Source of the DNA: JBKHBT01 sp046542255
GTDB lineage: Bacteria; UBP14; UBA6098; JBKHBT01
Length of the DNA: 33,749 nucleotides
Assembly (NCBI GenBank): GCA_046542255.1
Contig: JBKHBT010000035.1
Location: 1 to 33,749 of the forward strand
Reading direction: 5' to 3'
Shown: in pieces, positions 7,120 to 15,544 of the stretch
How the letters are laid out: each line of letters opens with the position of its first letter
Numbering within the stretch: position 1 is the stretch's first letter
Translations under genes and position numbers: made by a program
Notes under the pieces: model-generated
The model's database searches: none
What the model was told of the DNA's origin: nothing
What the model saw: the letters and a program-made list of their open reading frames with translations, nothing else

Positions 7120-8297
7120 CCACTGGATTATTTGACAAAATCAATGCCATACATAAAGAAAAAGAAAAGATACAAGATAATCCATATCATAAGTTTGGTT
7201 TTGAAAAAAATCCATTCCCAACAAAAACGATGGGGATGTGGGATCGATTTTTTAATCAGGATGTAATTAGAAAAGTATTTGAAGACAAACTCTTATCTTT
7301 TATTCGAGACAATTTTCAAAATAGTCCTACATTTTTGCTTGAAGGTGGTAATCGAACAGGAAAGACTCATTTTTTGAAACACCACAAACTCGAGCTTACC
7401 AAATATCAACGGGAAAATCATCGTTTCGATGTAGGAATACTATATATTTCGGCGAGTTCAGCTGATTTTAATTTGAATTATTCTGATATGCTTGATCAAT
7501 TATTTGAACAATATGAAAATGTTCAAGGCGAAAGTTTACTATTAAATCTAATTGACAATTTTCAAAAATTTGATGAAAAGATCACATTCGAAGATGATAT
7601 AGTACGTGCTTTACATCGGTTAGCGAGTCTTTCAAAAATTACAGATCCAACTAAAAAAGAAGAAAATTTCGAATTGAATTTAGAGGTTTTTAAAGCCTGG
7701 ATTTTTGGTTCTTCAACCGATATCAAATTCAGGCGTAATCTACATTTATATTCTGTACCCAGATACCCTCATCAAAAAGTTCAATTATTTTACCGCCTAT
7801 TTAGATTACTCCAAGAAGTTGGTTTAATTGGAGGAATAATCTTATTTGTGGATGAATTTGAACAATTATGGTTAAAAGACAAAAAGAAGCGTCTTAATTA
7901 TTTTACTATCTTAAGGTCTTTACTTGATGAATTCTCTGAAGGAGGCCTTTTTTCTACATTTGCTCTCTCAAGTGCTGAGGATAAGAAAAAAGATTTTCAA
8001 AGAGAATACATGCCTCTTTATAGAAGAATATATCTTGATTCAGAAAGTAATAATGTATTAAAACAGATAACCAGTTTTTCAGAAGCTTGGGACTATATTG
8101 AGCATTATCTTAATAGCGCCAGAGATGAGTTCACCAAAAATCATGGGGACTTCTCTGGGCATCAACTTATAAAAAAAGAAGACACAAAGGATTTATTGGC
8201 AAATAAAGGCATTTTATTCAAAGATCCTTTACCGCAAGGCTATCTTTTTGAAATACTGCATGATGAATTTGAAAGAATAGTAAAAAGCAGCTTCTAA
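7116..8297 (+). CDS. AAA+ ATPase (ORC/ExeA-like P-loop protein) of the PIN operon
   Basis: This is a 393-residue cytoplasmic P-loop NTPase. The N-terminus has FGFEKNPFP, resembling the motif that opens ORC/Cdc6-like and ExeA-like AAA+ proteins. Walker A is GGNRTGKT (77-84) and Walker B is IILFVDEFEQ (241-250). A sensor-1-like strand FSTFALSSAED follows, and the paired Arg in LYRRIYLD near 303 is a candidate arginine finger. The C-terminal third is helical, as in the lid and winged-helix part of this family. Its start overlaps the stop of the PIN-like gene, implying translational coupling and fixed stoichiometry. ATP-driven assembly on DNA, or gating of the nuclease, is inferred from context. 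The gene is AT-rich and unlike its neighbours; it converges with the LptF/G gene without an obvious terminator. Confidence 0.85.
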   Translation: MTTGLFDKINAIHKEKEKIQDNPYHKFGFEKNPFPTKTMGMWDRFFNQDVIRKVFEDKLLSFIRDNFQNSPTFLLEGGNRTGKTHFLKHHKLELTKYQRENHRFDVGILYISASSADFNLNYSDMLDQLFEQYENVQGESLLLNLIDNFQKFDEKITFEDDIVRALHRLASLSKITDPTKKEENFELNLEVFKAWIFGSSTDIKFRRNLHLYSVPRYPHQKVQLFYRLFRLLQEVGLIGGIILFVDEFEQLWLKDKKKRLNYFTILRSLLDEFSEGGLFSTFALSSAEDKKKDFQREYMPLYRRIYLDSESNNVLKQITSFSEAWDYIEHYLNSARDEFTKNHGDFSGHQLIKKEDTKDLLANKGILFKDPLPQGYLFEILHDEFERIVKSSF

Positions 8298-8358
8298 AAG
8301 ACACATAGCAAGGCAAATTCCCGAAATAAAAAAACTAATCCCCAAAAATTAAAATCCC

Positions 8359-9705
8359 TCACTTCTTCTTCTGCCTATAAACCAATTTATTAAAAAACAA
8401 AAAACCTGGAGTCGAGTCGTGAACTACCCTGTATAGAAGATAAGAGCCGATGAGAAATAGCATGCCATTAGAACTCCACATGCCAACTGCCGGGCCGATA
8501 AAACCTCTGTCGGCAAGCTCTTCGCCGCCAATAAGGAAAATCCAATATACAAAGAAGATAAACATGCCAAAACCAATAGCAGTGCCCAGTCCACCGCGTC
8601 TTCCTACTACGCCGACAGGAACACCGGCGAATATGAAAAGCATACAGGCAAATGCCAGAGACCATTTCTTGTGCTTTTCAACTCTGTATCTATTGTTCTT
8701 TTTCTCAAGGCTCTTTTGAAGATATGCCTCTTGCTGAAGCCTGCTCTTAAGTCGCTTTTCGGCGAAATATGCCTGTCTTTCAGCGGTAACACGCCCGCGA
8801 TAATGCGATGAACGAGCCTCCGGGCTTAGCACCCTGTCTATTCTATCTTTTACTAACTCGGACATCCTCTGCTTGCTGGTCATAATCCTTAGATTGTTTT
8901 CGACCATTTCCTTGTCCATCATCGAAGCTGTGAGTTCTCTGTCGCTACGGCTCTTTTTGTCGCGCTCTTCGATTTGAGTGCCCAGGTCGGCGATTCGGAT
9001 TGTCTGCTTTTTGAATTCGCCACGGGTATAACGATCCGGGTCAGCATGGTCATAGGTGTGGATTTCGCCATTTTCCAATGTGAATATAACTGCATCATAA
9101 GTCGAATCATAGGCCATATGGCCGACTGGCGCAGTTATGACATTCATCTGCTTATCATGCCTTTCACCACGTTGATATATCGTAATATTATATAGGTCGT
9201 CGTTTACATAATCGACATCTTCGACCCAAAGGCTGATGCCGGGTATGTCATCTATGAAAACACGTTCTTGTATCACCGCAAGTGGTTTTTTTCGCCGTAT
9301 ATTCCTCGCCAATTCACTGGCTTTGAAATTTGTCTCCGGAAGCACTGCATTATTGAAGTAGCCCATAGTCGCTGTCCAAAAAAGGCCAAAAAGTAAAGCC
9401 GGCAAAAGCATCCTATAAACAGGATATCCAACCGATTTGAGCGCTACGATTTCAAGGTCTTGCGAAAGCCTTCCGAAAGCGATAAGCGTCGCTATAAGAC
9501 ATGCCATCGGTATAGCAAGCGAAAGGACCCATGCCATATTAAGGCCGATTAAACGAAGAACAAAAAATACTGGAACCTTCTTTTCTATTATCCTGCTTAG
9601 GATTTTCAGAAAATGTGAAAGCAAAATAACAAAAATTATTACACTAAGGCCACCAAAAAATGGGACGATATGCTCTTTGATTATGTATTTGTCGATAATT
9701 TTCAT
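8359..9705 (-). CDS. LptF/LptG family lipopolysaccharide export permease
   Basis: This is an inner-membrane permease of the YjgP/YjgQ family, which pairs with the LptB ATPase to move lipopolysaccharide towards the outer membrane. The N-terminus (MKIIDKYIIKEHIVPFFGGL) and the coupling region LSQDLEIVALKSVGYPVYRM are typical. Membrane segments lie near residues 14-36, 55-75, 98-120, 350-370, 378-397 and 405-428, with a periplasmic beta-jellyroll between the halves. At 448 residues it is longer than the usual ~360. The extra length is a charged, probably coiled-coil stretch at about 255-345, rich in Lys, Arg and Glu. LptF and LptG cannot be told apart here. It lies about 30 nt downstream of rnhB and is probably co-transcribed with it. 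Confidence 0.9.
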   Translation of the reverse strand: MKIIDKYIIKEHIVPFFGGLSVIIFVILLSHFLKILSRIIEKKVPVFFVLRLIGLNMAWVLSLAIPMACLIATLIAFGRLSQDLEIVALKSVGYPVYRMLLPALLFGLFWTATMGYFNNAVLPETNFKASELARNIRRKKPLAVIQERVFIDDIPGISLWVEDVDYVNDDLYNITIYQRGERHDKQMNVITAPVGHMAYDSTYDAVIFTLENGEIHTYDHADPDRYTRGEFKKQTIRIADLGTQIEERDKKSRSDRELTASMMDKEMVENNLRIMTSKQRMSELVKDRIDRVLSPEARSSHYRGRVTAERQAYFAEKRLKSRLQQEAYLQKSLEKKNNRYRVEKHKKWSLAFACMLFIFAGVPVGVVGRRGGLGTAIGFGMFIFFVYWIFLIGGEELADRGFIGPAVGMWSSNGMLFLIGSYLLYRVVHDSTPGFLFFNKLVYRQKKK

Positions 9706-9735
9706 ACTGTATAATAAAACATGAATAACAAAAGG

Positions 9736-10356
9736 TCAAAATAAATCGGCAATTATTGTCTCTCGCCTTTCTTTTTCTCGATAAAAATTCTTAAGAAAGC
9801 TCTGCCGATGAATCTGGCATGGATTATTTTTCATCAGCAAATGCAAATGTTCTTTTGTGCCATAGCCTTTGTTTTTGGCGAATCTATAATTAGGATATAT
9901 CTTATCGTAGAATTCCATGGCCCAGTCTCGCATAACCTTTGCGATAATCGAAGCAGCCGATATCGCTGCAATTTTGCCATCGCCGCCGATAATTGCCTTT
10001 TGTCCATCGGGAAGGCCGGGAACTATATCGCGCCCATCGATGAATACACCACATCCTGTTCTACCGGCATCGATCCATGCTCTTTTCATCGCGAGCAAAG
10101 TTGCATTTCTGATATTTAGGAAATCGATTTCTTTAGGAGAAGCATATCCGATTCCAAATTGGAAAGCCTCTTCGATAATAATATTAAACAAGCTCTCTCT
10201 ATTTTTTGGAGAGAGCTTTTTGGAATCATCGAGAAAGTTATTGGTATAGCTCTTATTTAAAATCACTGCAGATGCGACAACTGGCCCGGCCAAAGGTCCA
10301 CGGCCAGCCTCATCTATGCCACAAATTAAATTGCTAATCTCTTGCAATGCATCCAA
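9736..10356 (-). CDS. rnhB: Ribonuclease HII
   Basis: RNase HII removes ribonucleotides misincorporated in DNA and cleaves RNA in RNA-DNA hybrids. The 206-residue protein has the family signature CGIDEAGRGPLAGPVVASAV with the first metal ligands Asp15 and Glu16, then DSKKLSPKNRE, the later acidic residues in VFIDGRDIVPG and AKVMRDWAMEFYDKIYP, and the KGYGTKEH loop. The length is normal. It begins 9 nt after the rplS stop, the conserved rplS-rnhB arrangement of many bacteria. Confidence 0.97.
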   Translation of the reverse strand: MDALQEISNLICGIDEAGRGPLAGPVVASAVILNKSYTNNFLDDSKKLSPKNRESLFNIIIEEAFQFGIGYASPKEIDFLNIRNATLLAMKRAWIDAGRTGCGVFIDGRDIVPGLPDGQKAIIGGDGKIAAISAASIIAKVMRDWAMEFYDKIYPNYRFAKNKGYGTKEHLHLLMKNNPCQIHRQSFLKNFYREKERRETIIADLF

Positions 10357-10365
10357 CTGAGAAAT

Positions 10366-10728
10366 TTATTTAGTCTCAATCTTTCTTTTCTTCTGTGGTA
10401 TGCGCGCAGCCTTGCCCTTCTTATTGCGAATATAATAGATCTTAGAACGGCGCACACGGCCTTGCATAGCAACCTCGACCTTATCGATCATCGGCGACTG
10501 AAGAGGGAATACACGCTCAACGCCAATACCACTTGAAATCTTGCGAACTGTGAAAGTTCTGGAGATGCCTTTACCACGTATAGAAAGAACAGTGCCTTGA
10601 AAAACCTGGATTCGTGTCTTCTTCTCTTCAACAATCTTAACATGAACACGTACAGTGTCACCAGGGCCAAAATTCAGCTTCCGTGTATTATAAGGCGCCT
10701 CAACTGTTTTCAAAATATCATCCGACAT
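10366..10728 (-). CDS. rplS: 50S ribosomal protein L19
   Basis: L19 sits at the interface of the large and small ribosomal subunits. The 120-residue protein shows FGPGDTVRVHVKI, RIQVFQGTVLSIRGKGI, FTVRKISSGIGVERVFPL and RVRRSKIYYIRNKKGKAARI, all characteristic. GGAG precedes the ATG. It is the first gene of the rplS-rnhB-lptF/G minus-strand operon. The usual upstream partners rpsP, rimM and trmD are not here; a divergent secreted-protein gene lies upstream instead. Confidence 0.98.
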   Translation of the reverse strand: MSDDILKTVEAPYNTRKLNFGPGDTVRVHVKIVEEKKTRIQVFQGTVLSIRGKGISRTFTVRKISSGIGVERVFPLQSPMIDKVEVAMQGRVRRSKIYYIRNKKGKAARIPQKKRKIETK

Positions 10729-10950
10729 TTCAACTCCTTCAAACTTTTTATCTCGCCAAAAATATTGAATATTATATAAAATACAAGAATTTTCTCAAAA
10801 TAATCGGTTTTTTTGCGGATTTCTTTAATTTTTGGCAAAATTAACAAAAATATAGACAAAACAGCACCAAATAATTACTATTAAGATGGAATAGATGATG
10901 TCGAATAAGGCATCGAAGATAAAAAAAAAAGTACCAATGGAGGTAAAAGA

Positions 10951-13443
10951 ATGAAAAAATTACTTTTGCTACTAATTGTTCTGCTAATTTCTTCTGTTTT
11001 TGCAGAGATTGTCATAGAGGGCCGTTTGGATGGTTTCACCAATATGCAAGCGGCATATCATTATGATGGGCTTGTATATATTCTTTCTGGAAGAGATATG
11101 GTTATTGTCAATCCAATGCTACCCGAGCCTTCTGAGCTGGGAAGGATTTCTTTCGAGGGATATGCTATGGAGCTTATCGTAGATGACAGTCGCGCCTATG
11201 TAGTTCAGGGGAATGAGCTTTCTGTAGTGGATGTGACTTTTCCTATGATGATGTCAGAGCTTGCTGTATATGATCTTAGCAATTATGGTTTTGATATTGC
11301 ACAGGATGGTGAATATCTCTATGTCGCAGCGCTCGATGCTATGGATATTTTCCAGAGAACCGGCCCGGATGCTTTTGAATTGATTCACTCGATACCATCA
11401 ACAGGAACCCAATGCAAATCGGTTGCTATCTGGGATAATTTCCTTCTTATGGGCAAATCCGAAAGCGGTATGAGCGTCTATGATATAACTACTCCCGATT
11501 CTCCGACATTGAGCGGAACAGCCAATACACCCGGCTGGGTTCTGGATATCGAAGTCGAAGGCGATATGGCTTATATTGCCGATGGTTCTTTTGTCGGAGT
11601 TGGCGATGGAAGTGTCGTGCAGGTCGATCTTTCTACAAGGCCAATGTATTCTATGGTAGATACACTCATTTCGCCCGGCGGAAATGCTTTCGAAGGCACT
11701 ATAGCATTTGGTGACTATTATATTCTCGCAGATGGCAGCTCAATAATGATTCTGGATATTTCCGATCCTTCTTCAGAGATGACTGTTATAGACGATTTCG
11801 CTATGGAAACCGGGCTTACTGCAAACAATGTCGATTTCGATGGTGAATTTATATATGTCGCCGCATCGACCGAGCTGCTTATCATGTCCTCTGATGAGCT
11901 TGTAGCACCCGAAGACACAGAAGCTCCAATAGCCGAGATAATCCAACCAGTCGATGGTAGCGCATCATCATGTATTTCTCAAAGGATAGAGATCGAGATA
12001 GAAGACGATAGTGCAATCGATTGGACAACTGCGGAATTTGAAGTCGATGGATATACCATGACTGGAATGGATGTACCTCACATAGACAATATAATAACAT
12101 ATTCTCCGATGATAGAATGGTCAGAAGGCTCTCATGCTTTTGCATTATCGGCACTTTGCGATGAGTTTGGCAACTGTATCGATGAGCCTGTAAATGGCGA
12201 ATTCCTAATTGATTACACTGCTCCAATAGTGCTTTCTGTGCGTCCGGAAGATGGTGGCGAAGCCAGAGTCGAAGACCCTATCATACAGGCAGAGCTATAT
12301 GACTCTGTTGGCACTATCGATCCTTCTAGTATCGTATATAATTATGAAGTCGATGGCGTGCCTTATACGGCCGAATACCCGGATGACGTAGCATGGGATG
12401 GCGAAATTGTAACATTGACCAGTGCTGAGTCATTCGAAGACGGAGCCGAAGTACGAATGGGCATTAGCTTTTCTGATGATATTCGATATTGCGATGCTCA
12501 TACAACCGAATATAGCTGGTCTTTCACCGTTTCTCTCGGTGGGTCGGATGTAACTCCTCCTACCGCAATACTTATAGAGCCACCTGTCGATTCATATATC
12601 TCGAATCCTTCGCAGCAAATTTCTTATGAAATCACCGATGAATCCGGTGTCGATCCATCGAGTATTGAATTGACTGCTAATACGATGATGTTTACAATCG
12701 ATGACCCGGAACTTACTTTTATAGACGATATACTGACATTATCGCTCACAAGCGATTGGACAGAAGGCGAGGAGAATGTCGTCATACTCGAGCAATATGC
12801 CGATTTAGTTGGTAATTATTCATCGACACCGATAGTAACAAGATTTACCGCCGACTATACGGCTCCATATATCGCATGGACTTATCCAGAACCCGGCGAT
12901 AGTGATATAAGCAGTACTACTTCGATTCAGGTAGCTGTCAATGAATCTGGTGCTGGCCTGGATACCGATGTAATCGAAATGACAATAAATGGCGAACTTG
13001 TAGATCCGATTTTCTCACCGGTTCCCGGAGATACCGGAAAAGTAATAACATATATGCCGACAGATCATTATTCATCGGTTACAGTCGAGGTATGTGTCAA
13101 TAATATTGCCGATAAGATCGACCTGGGCGAAGCCAATTCGATCGATACCTGTTTCTCATTCACCACAGACGATATTAAGGAACAAAGGCCAGAGAATATT
13201 GCGATTTCCAATATTTCGCCAAATCCGTTTAATTCGGCTTTAGCGATAGATTTCTATGGAAAAGGCCATACCAATATTAATGCTTACGATATCGATGGCC
13301 GATTCGTAGAGAGCATATACAATGGCATAGCCGATGGGCAGAAGCGCATCAACTGGCAGACAAATAGCCAAAGCGGCATCTATCTTATCCATATAGAAAC
13401 TGGCGATGCAAAAAACCAGCATAAGGCATTATTGATAAGGTAA
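10951..13443 (+). CDS. Secreted LVIVD-repeat and Ig-like protein with C-terminal sorting domain
   Basis: This 830-residue protein has a clear signal peptide (residues 1-19, MKKLLLLL then SSVFA before cleavage). Residues ~25-310 are repeats of the LVIVD/beta-propeller kind, each with a strand such as AYVVQGNELSVVDV or MSVYDITTPDSPTL. Residues ~318-740 hold about four Ig/SbsA-like modules, each starting near 'DTEAPIAEI', 'YTAPIVLSVRPEDGG', 'DVTPPTAILIEPP' and 'YTAPYIAWTYPEPG'. Residues ~752-830 are a type A sorting domain of the type IX secretion kind: NISPNPFNSALAI, then a conserved glycine/YDIDGR strand and a basic final strand ending LLIR. It is probably exported and attached to the cell surface or released. 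GGAGGT precedes the start and a terminator follows. The ligand is unknown. Confidence 0.85.
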   Translation: MKKLLLLLIVLLISSVFAEIVIEGRLDGFTNMQAAYHYDGLVYILSGRDMVIVNPMLPEPSELGRISFEGYAMELIVDDSRAYVVQGNELSVVDVTFPMMMSELAVYDLSNYGFDIAQDGEYLYVAALDAMDIFQRTGPDAFELIHSIPSTGTQCKSVAIWDNFLLMGKSESGMSVYDITTPDSPTLSGTANTPGWVLDIEVEGDMAYIADGSFVGVGDGSVVQVDLSTRPMYSMVDTLISPGGNAFEGTIAFGDYYILADGSSIMILDISDPSSEMTVIDDFAMETGLTANNVDFDGEFIYVAASTELLIMSSDELVAPEDTEAPIAEIIQPVDGSASSCISQRIEIEIEDDSAIDWTTAEFEVDGYTMTGMDVPHIDNIITYSPMIEWSEGSHAFALSALCDEFGNCIDEPVNGEFLIDYTAPIVLSVRPEDGGEARVEDPIIQAELYDSVGTIDPSSIVYNYEVDGVPYTAEYPDDVAWDGEIVTLTSAESFEDGAEVRMGISFSDDIRYCDAHTTEYSWSFTVSLGGSDVTPPTAILIEPPVDSYISNPSQQISYEITDESGVDPSSIELTANTMMFTIDDPELTFIDDILTLSLTSDWTEGEENVVILEQYADLVGNYSSTPIVTRFTADYTAPYIAWTYPEPGDSDISSTTSIQVAVNESGAGLDTDVIEMTINGELVDPIFSPVPGDTGKVITYMPTDHYSSVTVEVCVNNIADKIDLGEANSIDTCFSFTTDDIKEQRPENIAISNISPNPFNSALAIDFYGKGHTNINAYDIDGRFVESIYNGIADGQKRINWQTNSQSGIYLIHIETGDAKNQHKALLIR

Positions 13444-13526
13444 AGTTTTTGTATAAAATAAAATAGTTAATCGATGCCATTGTTGATTTCGCTCGATTAC
13501 CGAATGTATAAATAATTTCATAAATC

Positions 13527-13556
13527 GTCCCGCCTGCTTTCGAGGCGGGACACTTT
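13527..13556. terminator. Terminator between convergent genes
   Basis: A perfect 9-bp stem (GTCCCGCCT at 13527-13535, AGGCGGGAC at 13543-13551) has a 7-nt loop and is followed on the plus strand by ACTTTTT. It ends the secreted-protein transcript. It may also stop minus-strand transcripts, although the A-rich flank on the left is weaker. Confidence 0.88.
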
Positions 13557-13647
13557 TTATAGGCATCAAAAGGCCATAAAAAAAGCAATTAAACTGAAGT
13601 TCCAGGGCAAAAAGATAATGATTTGTATCAAGAGTGGATTATATCTT

Positions 13648-14781
13648 CTAAAACCTGCGTGCGATAAGCGACCTTTTAAGAAAAATCGCCTTCTCCGGAC
13701 AAATCTCATGGCAGCATAGGCATGTTACACATTTTTTATAGTCGAAAGTGGGATATGATTTGCCAGATTCCATTGTGATGGCATCGACCGGACACATCTG
13801 TTCGCATTTGCCGCATTTAATGCAGCTTTTATGCCTTAATGCCGGCCTGATCCATAGCAATTTGCCGATAAGCCTAACAAGGAAATTTGGCGCTAATTGT
13901 GCAAATCGGGAAGATGTCATGGGAAGCTCGAAAGGCTTATCGAGAATTAAATCCTCGAGCTTTGCGCCCGGAATTTCGATATTGTTCAAATTCGATTCGC
14001 CCAGTCCCTTTTCGGCAGCTATTCTTGTGGTTTCGGCCATTTTTGGCATTCCCACAATTTTCTCGGCGACTCGATTTAGCGCAACTGCATCTTTCGAAGC
14101 CATAATAAGGCCGACATCTTTTCGTAGATCTCCGGAAGCCGGGCCTTCGCCCTCCATTCCGTAAATGCCATCAAGAAATGAAAGCACAGGAACAGCCTGA
14201 CTAAATATTTCCACTAATAATTCGCCAAAATCTTTCGGCTTGGGAAATTGCTTATGATATTCCGCTTTACGGAAACCCGGTACTATGCCGTACATATTTT
14301 TTATTGCCAGAGTCATAGCCATAAGCGAATGTGTTTTTAGCCTGGGAAAATTAATTATCGCATCGAAATCATCGAGCGCTTTAGTGATATGGAGTGTAAA
14401 ACGGCCGCTTTCGATGACATGTACCCCAGCAATTTCAAAATTAACTATCTCGATTCCCATTTTTTTTGCCACTTCGGTCATTCCGGTATTATCGAATACC
14501 CTTTTTACGCCTTTATGTGCGCCACCGGGGCTGTCGCCCAGGCCAAGCTGGACGCCAAAAGCCAATAAGCTTTTCGCAACAGCTTCGATAACAGCAGGAT
14601 GCGATGTAACACCCTTTTTTGGGTCTCGCGCAGAAAGCAAATTCGGCTTCAATAAAATACGAGAGCCGGGAGAAATAAATCTCTCCCAGCCTCCAAGATC
14701 GTCTAAAATTTTCTCTATTGCAGAATCTACATTAGATTGCTCATAATTTTCAGATTTAGCTATCGCTACCTTCGAAACCAT
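13648..14781 (-). CDS. DUF362 protein with C-terminal 2x[4Fe-4S] ferredoxin domain
   Basis: Residues ~1-290 form a DUF362 domain, recognised by VAIAKSENYEQSNVDSAIEK, ILLKPNLLSARDPKKGVTSH, GDSPGG and NFPRLKTHSLMAMTLAIKN. Residues ~318-368 contain two CxxCxxCxxxCP clusters (CIKCGKCEQMCP and CVTCLCCHEICP), so two 4Fe-4S clusters are expected. DUF362 proteins are widespread in anaerobes and are thought to act in redox chemistry, but no reaction is established. There is no signal peptide. The ATG overlaps the end of the upstream gene by 26 nt; the family pattern begins right at this Met, so the overlap appears genuine. The pair is probably translationally coupled. Confidence 0.9.
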   Translation of the reverse strand: MVSKVAIAKSENYEQSNVDSAIEKILDDLGGWERFISPGSRILLKPNLLSARDPKKGVTSHPAVIEAVAKSLLAFGVQLGLGDSPGGAHKGVKRVFDNTGMTEVAKKMGIEIVNFEIAGVHVIESGRFTLHITKALDDFDAIINFPRLKTHSLMAMTLAIKNMYGIVPGFRKAEYHKQFPKPKDFGELLVEIFSQAVPVLSFLDGIYGMEGEGPASGDLRKDVGLIMASKDAVALNRVAEKIVGMPKMAETTRIAAEKGLGESNLNNIEIPGAKLEDLILDKPFELPMTSSRFAQLAPNFLVRLIGKLLWIRPALRHKSCIKCGKCEQMCPVDAITMESGKSYPTFDYKKCVTCLCCHEICPEKAIFLKRSLIARRF

Positions 14782-15502
14782 TATTACCAGTTTTTCTCTG
14801 CCCTGTCAAAAGCGCCCAAGCATTTCGATACTGACTATACTTGCTTGGTGGGCGGCTTGTGTGTTCATTTCTTCTATAATCGCTATACTTATCCTTCAAA
14901 GTAATGAGAGTGAGATGTTTTATCTCATCATAAGGTATAATATAAAATGTATAACCCTCATCTTCAAGGTCTAAAACAAAAATGCAATAGTCAACATCTC
15001 GTGAAGTGATAGCAAACCTATAATATATACTTGGCCTTCGTTTTTTCGGTATATGATAGATTGTCTCGGTATCTGTTCCGGAAATGTTTACAGAATAACC
15101 ATTGATGAATATCCTGATCGAGCTATTTCTATTAGCTTTGAGTTCAACTGGCAGCCCAAGCTCTTCGGCTCTTTGTTTTACAACCTGAGTATAATGGACT
15201 TTTCGAGCGCTTCTTTCTTTGCCTTCTTTAAGGTATTCCTTATGGCGTACATCCAGATTTGTTGCACGCTTCTGCCTTTTCTTTTCTCTCTTTTTCTTTC
15301 TTTGCTTCTGGACTTTATTGTATCCTTCGCCGAAGAAAGAATGGAAAAGGCCAGCAGCATTTTGCCTTGAAAATCCAAAATGATTGCCAATTTCTTCCAA
15401 GGTGGCAAGTTCATCGATCATCTCTTGAAATTTTGCAAAACCTCCTTTATCAGCATATTTTTCATCGAATCGCTTAATTTTGCGTTCGCCTTCCATCTTC
15501 AT
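14756..15502 (-). CDS. Unknown HTH protein with basic linker and possible nuclease-like C-terminus
   Basis: I cannot name this 248-residue protein. Residues ~30-62 resemble a helix-turn-helix (TLEEIGNHFGFSRQNAAGLF). Residues ~64-100 are extremely basic (KQRKKKREKKRQKR). Residues ~105-225 form an alpha/beta domain, including LPVELKANRNSSIRIFINGY, DYCIFVLDLEDEGYTFYIIP and a YSQYRNAW-type helix. The strand order and the aspartate before 'YIIP' recall PD-(D/E)XK endonuclease-like proteins associated with introns or DNA repair, but I see no convincing E-x-K, so catalysis is uncertain. A DNA-binding role is likely. GAGGG lies upstream of the start. It overlaps the DUF362 gene by 26 nt and follows folD by about 40 nt. 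Confidence 0.6.
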   Translation of the reverse strand: MKMEGERKIKRFDEKYADKGGFAKFQEMIDELATLEEIGNHFGFSRQNAAGLFHSFFGEGYNKVQKQRKKKREKKRQKRATNLDVRHKEYLKEGKERSARKVHYTQVVKQRAEELGLPVELKANRNSSIRIFINGYSVNISGTDTETIYHIPKKRRPSIYYRFAITSRDVDYCIFVLDLEDEGYTFYIIPYDEIKHLTLITLKDKYSDYRRNEHTSRPPSKYSQYRNAWALLTGQRKTGNNGFEGSDS

Positions 15503-15544
15503 GGAAACCCTCCTGAATTTATATCAAATTTCTATTTTATTCTA

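Noticed and set aside
14756..14781. 26-nt overlap as a sign of a wrong start for the DUF362 gene
   Set aside because: The family pattern begins immediately after this Met, and later starts would remove conserved residues.
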